A DNA stretch of 20,310 bases, taken from NCBI GenBank assembly GCA_002261195.1, contig MVBO01000205.1, positions 1 through 20,310 on the forward strand, read 5' to 3'. The DNA comes from Bifiguratus adelaidae (taxonomy: Eukaryota > Mucoromycota > Endogonomycetes > Endogonales). Made by a program: the position numbers and the translations under genes. Positions 12,503 through 20,310 of the stretch are shown piece after piece (the first letter of the stretch is position 1; each line of letters begins with the position of its first letter). The notes under the pieces are model-generated. The model searched no databases and was not told the DNA's origin. It saw nothing but the letters and a program-made list of their open reading frames with translations.

Positions 12503-14093
12503 TTAACGGCGCTTTCGACGACCCTCATTAGGATTCTTGCGTCCTGCACCAATGGTGAGGTTGCCAAACATGCTATTTACACTGGTGACATCCTTATCGA
12601 CTCCAAAACTTGGAGTGTAATCCGGATCGAACAAATTGTTTTCCTTCTGCTTGCGTTGCCGTCTCAATGCCTTTTGATATTCTCTTTGATCTTCGCGCAA
12701 GACCATGTTGGTCGCGTTTCGACCGCCTGCAGATTCAGGTATAGAGTACTGTTGACAATCATGTCAATGCATTTCACGTGAAGATGAGAGCCGTTCCCTT
12801 ACCTTTGTGCCTCTGAGGTTGTATTGGAAGTTCTTCTTGAGATAGTATGTCACATTGCCGTACTCATCCGTGCTACACGACGTTCTCATCAGCGTAGCAT
12901 TGCCACACGATGGACAAAACTTCTTTTCCATGTCCGTTGTAACTCTAAAGAGTACATGAGCGCTCTGTAATCGGCTTTCACATGGCTGAAGTCTTACTTG
13001 TAGCAAGCATGGCATCTGAGCACCCAGCTCTTTGCTTTCCTGATGCGCAGTCCGTCAACTGACAATAGATTTAGCCTCATTTGCAGAAGTACATTCTATA
13101 AAACAGGTTCATTAGCAAAAAGGTTTGGCATATCGGTTATTCCGTTCTTACCTGCATGGCAAAATCCGTAGTCATACAGGCAACCTTCATCACAACGCCC
13201 TTTTTGCCGTCTGCCTTGCCTTCAACATGTCCGTAAGCGGCTGATTTATGTTTTGCAACGTTCTTGGGAGTAATCCACTCTCCGTCGCTGTCATCCTCTT
13301 CCTCGTCTGCCACATTTGCGTCCGTTATATCTTTTTCTTCCTCACTACTTGCTGATGCAGATATCGTATGGTTATCTACATGTTGTGATGGTTCGACGTA
13401 TTGCGAATCGACCTTTCGATCTTGTGAGTGGATATGCTCTTCTGAATGAATCTGTTTGCCCTCCCCTTGTGCATTATTGATGGATTCGTTCGCTTGCTCG
13501 CTGCGGTCATCTATTGTCTCGGTATTTTCTGGGCGCCTTACCGAGGATGCCGTGTCTGAAGGGTTCGCCTTACCCGCTGGCTTGATTCTGTGCCCGCCAA
13601 CAGCCACTTGAGGCTAGATCATGTCGAGAACGTCAGAAAGAATATCGATAGCTGCTACCCACATGGGACAAACACAATTACCTTTACGGGTTCTGATCTC
13701 AATCGAGATGTGCCGTTCGCTTCGACTTCCAGTGTATAGGCGAGCGCTAGTACTTTCACATCGACTACTGACAAGGTAGCGTAATCACCTGTTTTTTTCG
13801 CAAAATCGACCACTGCCTACGGTTGAATACCAAGCATTGATTACACGGTTATGAACGCACTTACCAGCATGGATGGCATCGTCCTTGGGTGACCGAGTCT
13901 CTAATTCGAACGGCAAGGTACTCAGATATTGTCTAGCTGCTTCATCGCGAATTTCGTGAATGACTTCTGGAATTGTGACAAACTTTTCGGCGAGGTGGGC
14001 AATGTTTGCTCTCTTCAGTAGCGGGCCAGAGTCAACGACGAGTGTCAGCACTTTGTCACCTGCGGACGGTGTGGAATGACCATCAGCTGCCAT
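12503..14093 (-). CDS. NOB1: Nob1, endonuclease for 18S rRNA 3'-end maturation
   Basis: Nob1 cleaves 20S pre-rRNA at site D in late cytoplasmic 40S precursors. Exons 14093-13865, 13812-13682, 13613-13152, 13095-12998, 12944-12803 and 12748-12503 give 435 residues, a normal length. The PIN nuclease domain is N-terminal, with acidic residues D21 (LVVDSG), E47 (PEVIHEIRDE), D86 (KKTGDYATLS) and D94 fitting the metal site. The central part (about residues 121-274) is a long acidic, Ser-rich linker, including EEEKDITDANVADEEEDDSD. The zinc ribbon is C302-x2-C305 and C317-x2-C320. The tail is basic (GRKNPNEGRRKRR), as expected for RNA binding. The next gene downstream, Kap123, starts only 94 bp after its stop. 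Confidence 0.96.
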
Positions 14094-14148
14094 GGTAAAA
14101 AATAAAGTGATCAATTGCCTATTTTATCCTCTTGTGTAAGCCACTTTC

Positions 14149-14154
14149 TATATA
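14149..14154 (-). promoter_or_regulatory. TATATA element upstream of NOB1
   Basis: A TATATA hexamer lies 56-61 bp upstream of the NOB1 ATG and only 11 bp beyond the saccharopine dehydrogenase stop. The gap between the two genes is just 72 bp, so the NOB1 core promoter must overlap the 3' end of the upstream gene. The assignment rests on position and sequence only. Confidence 0.35.
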
Positions 14155-14165
14155 ACTACTGGTTT

Positions 14166-15546
<1,381 letters not shown>

Positions 15547-15624
15547 GTTCAAGAAGTGTGGATCAGAACGTACGAAACGACGCCTTTTATTAGGCGAGAT
15601 TTGAAAGATGATGTGATTGCCTTA

Positions 15625-17474
<1,850 letters not shown>

Positions 17475-18296
17475 GGTTGCAGCCTTGAAGAAAGCAGGAG
17501 ACCTTGACGCGTGCAATAACTATATAATTAATTCATTACCGTCATGTAGCGATGGCAGGCGAACTCTCGTCAGTGCTCAAGAATTGATCAACAGGGCTGC
17601 ATTACAGAACGTGATCCCGGCAGCATATCCAGAGAATGCCGGCCGTATAATAGGAATTGGCTGCATATTGAGAATTGATCTGCAAGAGTGTCACATACCC
17701 ATTGGAATCATTTTGTGACCAAGGGAGCCGCGTAACCGGTCGGCGACATCTTCATATCCATGCAGAAAACGTACGTTTACCTCAAACTTTAGCGTATACT
17801 GCTCGGCCGTTCAGCTGATATCTCAAGCAACACGGATCTTCCGCTCCCGGTCGATCAAGTGCGCGCGCCGATCACCTACCAAAATCCCTTTGTGCCGGCT
17901 GGACATGACATGGAGAGTCTGCGCCACGTCTACGGCATCTTAAAGTAACCATTGAAGTGGTACTCATCCTGTGATAAAAAATGGAAATGATATCCCGCAA
18001 GCATCTGACACGAATATCGCGATGACATCTAGAGCAGTCAATTGGTCGATGGATGTGGACATCTTGCTTTGACAAGGATGATTGCAAATTGGTATATTGG
18101 TTCGGACTAAGGTCTTGTTAAGCCGAAACGATGATGCCAAGAAACCGGAGCAAAGATTGCAAGCAACCTGTCCACCTGGTCAGATACTGCCCGCATCGCG
18201 CAGTAAAGTTTGTCCGATGAACGAGGATATATTAATCAATGTAGGTTAAAGGGTTGCCGATCGGTGTGTTTTTACCATTACTTGTCTTTACTTGCC
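17475..18296. other. Region upstream of the WD40 gene and the SnoaL gene, mostly unassigned
   Basis: This 0.8-kb stretch lies between two divergent genes and so should hold both promoters. It contains a plus-strand open frame of 87 codons (17455-17718) that overlaps the start of the WD40 gene and resembles no family I know. It also contains a short candidate two-exon gene at 17760-17948, listed separately. After 17949 I see no coding pattern. No TATA box, repeat or RNA gene was recognised. Confidence 0.4.
17760..17948 (+). CDS. Unrecognised small two-exon reading frame (43 residues)
   Basis: ATG at 17760 gives an 11-base exon ending at a good donor (GTACGT, 17771). A 57-nt intron ends at ATCTCAAG (17827), and the second exon 17828-17948 runs to TAA. 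Intron length and phase fit the other genes here. The second exon translates as NTDLPLPVDQVRAPITYQNP and FVPAGHDMESLRHVYGILK, which looks more like real protein than random frame, but I do not recognise the family. It may be a small gene, the start of a longer gene (a possible GTAACC donor overlaps the stop region at 17945) or a remnant of one. No function is proposed. Confidence 0.35.
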
Positions 18297-18879
18297 ATGT
18301 CAGACCTTGCCAGCCTACAAGAAATCCAAGACTTGTTACAGGGATGGATGTATCGGGACCTGAATCAGTGGGACAAACTCGAAGCGCTTTTCCATGACGA
18401 CGGAGAGATTGAAATTACCTGGTTTGAAGGTCGATTAGCCGACTTTGTCGAAGGCTCGGCAAAGATGGGAGCATCTGACCTGCGTACAAAGCATATGATT
18501 AGCCCTTCGCTTGTACAATTCAACGGTGGCAAAGCCATTGTGGAAACCAACTGCATCATCGTCGGCGCGAATATTAAACGTAAATTCGGTTGTAACGCAC
18601 ATGGGCGTTTCTATGATCGGATCGAACAGCGAAAATGGGGTCTGGAAGCTTGTGAAGCGCTGCGCTATCTATGACATGTCCACTTTCACGTACCCGTTCG
18701 GACCAGACGCAGCCGCCGACATTGACTACAATGCAGTCCAGGAATACCCCCGCGAATACGCAGCCCTGGCATACCTCCTTACCACAGGCGGTTTTCCCGT
18801 TAAACGTATCTTCCCGACTCGTGACAGTGATCAAGAAAAGTCCATAAAAGTACAAGCTCAACGGTGGCTTCATCGATGA
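18297..18879 (+). CDS. SnoaL/NTF2-like domain protein with one apparent frame break
   Basis: The product belongs to the SnoaL-like (NTF2-fold) superfamily, small alpha+beta barrels that act as dehydratases, cyclases or ring-dioxygenase-type subunits. The fold is recognised from the helical start (LQEIQDLLQGWMYRDLNQWD), LFHDDGEIEITWFEG, the KHMISPSLVQFNG strand pair and the YDRIEQR...WKLVKRCAIYDMSTF sheet. The first frame runs from ATG 18297. At the AAAATGGGG run (18632-18640) the family pattern continues in the next frame, to TGA at 18877. With one base too many there, the whole stretch would be 193 residues. As written, translation would stop at about residue 125. The ATG at 18297 is chosen because family similarity begins there. 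It is tail to tail with the FAD hydroxylase, which suggests but does not show a shared pathway. Confidence 0.8.
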
Positions 18880-19119
18880 TGGAGTCCCTTCACGAGTCTC
18901 TCCTGTCCGTTATTGAATGATCTCCGGTGTTAGATCGATGTCATATTGGATGAAGAGATAGAGATATCTCAAGAAGTTACTGCACTAGTACGAGTATGTT
19001 CATCAAGGGCGGGCGTAGATGGGACGTTCGCAACGGCCGCTAGATATCATTGGCATGTTTACGATCATGTTATTATTTACGTCCGGTATTACTTATACAC
19101 AACCCGAAAGCATTGTCTC
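18880..19119. other. Short convergent 3' intergenic region
   Basis: This 240-bp gap lies between the stop codons of the SnoaL-like gene (plus) and the FAD hydroxylase (minus). It holds a 10-bp palindrome, GAGATATCTC at 18961-18970, and otherwise nothing recognisable. No AATAAA is present for either gene. Confidence 0.5.
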
Positions 19120-20310
19120 TCATATATCATGAGTCTCGCCATTCAATAGGCCGGGTAGGGCCTTTGCTGCCGAATCTACTTCCACCTTGTCAACACAGGA
19201 AGCGTAAATCAGACGATCAGGTCTGATAATCAGGTATTTGTAACCTTTGACCTCCTTCTTAATGTGATACTCGTCGTAGTATCTTGGTTCGGGTCTGCCC
19301 TTGCACAATGGTGACTGAGCAAACTCTTTAGCAGTTGCAATACGCGCAGTGAATGGATTAGGGTCGACGAAGCGCTCGTTGAGATTGTGAATCAAATACG
19401 TAGCTTCACGCGCGGATAGTTCGCCATCAGACGGATTATCAATGTCCTCGAAAACTGCTGCTGCTTGTTTGGTCTCGTCTAGCTTGTCGAGTAGAATGAG
19501 GACTTGGAAGATGCACTTCTTGGAAGGATGGAAGATGATGTCGTCGGTAAACGCCATCTTGTTGAGATCGTTGTTGGCGATCAGCGGCAGGCAGTAAATC
19601 TGCGGTAAGAATAGGCCACTAGCACCTTTGGGAATGAATTCCATGCCAGGTTGGTATGTGTATCTGGTCATGCCGAATCGTCGAGCGCCTTGTTCGAGCC
19701 ATCGTCGCACACTTGGGATCTTTTGGATCCCCCAGTAGGTCCAATCGCGAACAAATATCCATAACCTGTTACCATCGGTGACGAAGGCACCGTTTCGACC
19801 GTCGCGTTGAGGGATCGATCAAGCTGCTGTTTTCGCTCATTGTACCAGGCTTCCAAGAGTTGTTCGTATGGCTTGAAGTTTGGTCGACATGCAACCGCTA
19901 GCCACCAAGCTAATGCAGAGGCATCTCGAAATCCAGACGCAATGCCCTGGCCGCCGAATGGCGGGAATACATGCGCAGCGTCTCCCAAAAGCATGACGCG
20001 ACCGAGCGCCCATTTGTTACAGTTTCGCGCGGCGAAAGCAAAGGGGCGACACCGTAGTACTGTGATGCAATCTTCTGGAAAAGCGACATCCTCCTTGAGG
20101 CCATATCTGCTGCCGGGATGAGTGATATACGGAAAGACAATTCTCTTGATATTGTCATGTTCCGACATTTCCTTTCCGTCTTCTCCTCGTGCTACTACGA
20201 ATTCAAACTGCCAAAGACGATCCTCCGGCTTTCCGAAACGTCCGCACACTGCAGGCCGCTCGGGATTGCATAGGAACCGGAAGTTGATTGGGAAAAAGAG
20301 GTCGTAAACG
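19120..20310 (-). CDS. FAD-dependent aromatic hydroxylase, MhpA-like, C-terminal part with one apparent frame break
   Basis: This is a flavoprotein monooxygenase of the PheA/TfdB (MhpA-like) family, which hydroxylates phenolic compounds using NAD(P)H and O2. The gene enters from the right edge, so the N-terminal GxGxxG motif and start are not seen. The diagnostic FAD-binding block is present: GRVMLLGDAAHVFPPFGGQG (GDAAH at 19985-19971) followed by IASGFRDASALAWWLA. A long C-terminal region follows (WLEQGARRFGMTRYTYQPGM, later LIIRPDRLIYASC) and ends at TGA 19120-19122. The frame changes by one base at the AAA run 19793-19795: SLNATVE is followed by NGAFVTDGNRLWIFVRDW only in the next frame. 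No introns are apparent. The substrate is unknown. Confidence 0.85.

Noticed and set aside
18961-18970. Palindrome GAGATATCTC
   Set aside because: A single 10-bp palindrome in an intergenic region is expected by chance and no partner site was seen.

Overview
The window looks like gene-dense nuclear DNA of a filamentous fungus, probably an early-diverging lineage such as Mucoromycota. That placement is an inference from how the kinase, PacC-like and WD40 proteins read; the sequence does not prove it. Fungal markers are a PacC/Rim101 zinc-finger protein, a Zn2Cys6 plus fungal_trans regulator, an Nrc2/Kin82-type AGC kinase and the alpha-aminoadipate lysine enzyme saccharopine dehydrogenase. Genes are packed closely and cut by many very short introns. 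I place 48 introns of about 42-70 nt, nearly all GT-AG.

Left part (1-4279), all minus strand: the 5' part of a PacC-like pH-response regulator (runs off the left edge), mitochondrial ribosomal protein bL12, and a six-exon Zn2Cys6/fungal_trans transcription factor whose C-terminal half changes reading frame twice. A divergent promoter region of roughly 0.8-1 kb separates this factor from a plus-strand AGC kinase (about 5119/5321-7450).

Middle part (7586-17474): five minus-strand genes head to tail. In transcription order they are an RbAp48/Msi1 WD40 histone chaperone, saccharopine dehydrogenase (Lys1), the 20S pre-rRNA endonuclease Nob1, a Kap123/importin-4 karyopherin and a single C2H2 zinc-finger protein. 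The first four are separated by only 72-98 bp. The reconstructed exons of these genes join in phase and give proteins of the length usual for their families.

Right part (17475-20310) looks accessory. It holds an unrecognised two-exon 43-residue reading frame, a SnoaL/NTF2-like protein gene and, tail to tail with it, an MhpA-like FAD aromatic hydroxylase that runs off the right edge. The SnoaL and FAD genes each carry one apparent single-base frame break at a homopolymer.

Functionally the middle block is housekeeping: ribosome maturation (Nob1), nuclear import of ribosomal proteins and histones (Kap123), H3/H4 handling (Msi1) and lysine synthesis. The right-hand pair may belong to aromatic-compound breakdown. 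I saw no rRNA, tRNA, CRISPR array, transposon or virus-like element. I found no convincing new multi-gene system. The most informative signals are the frame breaks confined to accessory genes and some unexplained short coding-like stretches.
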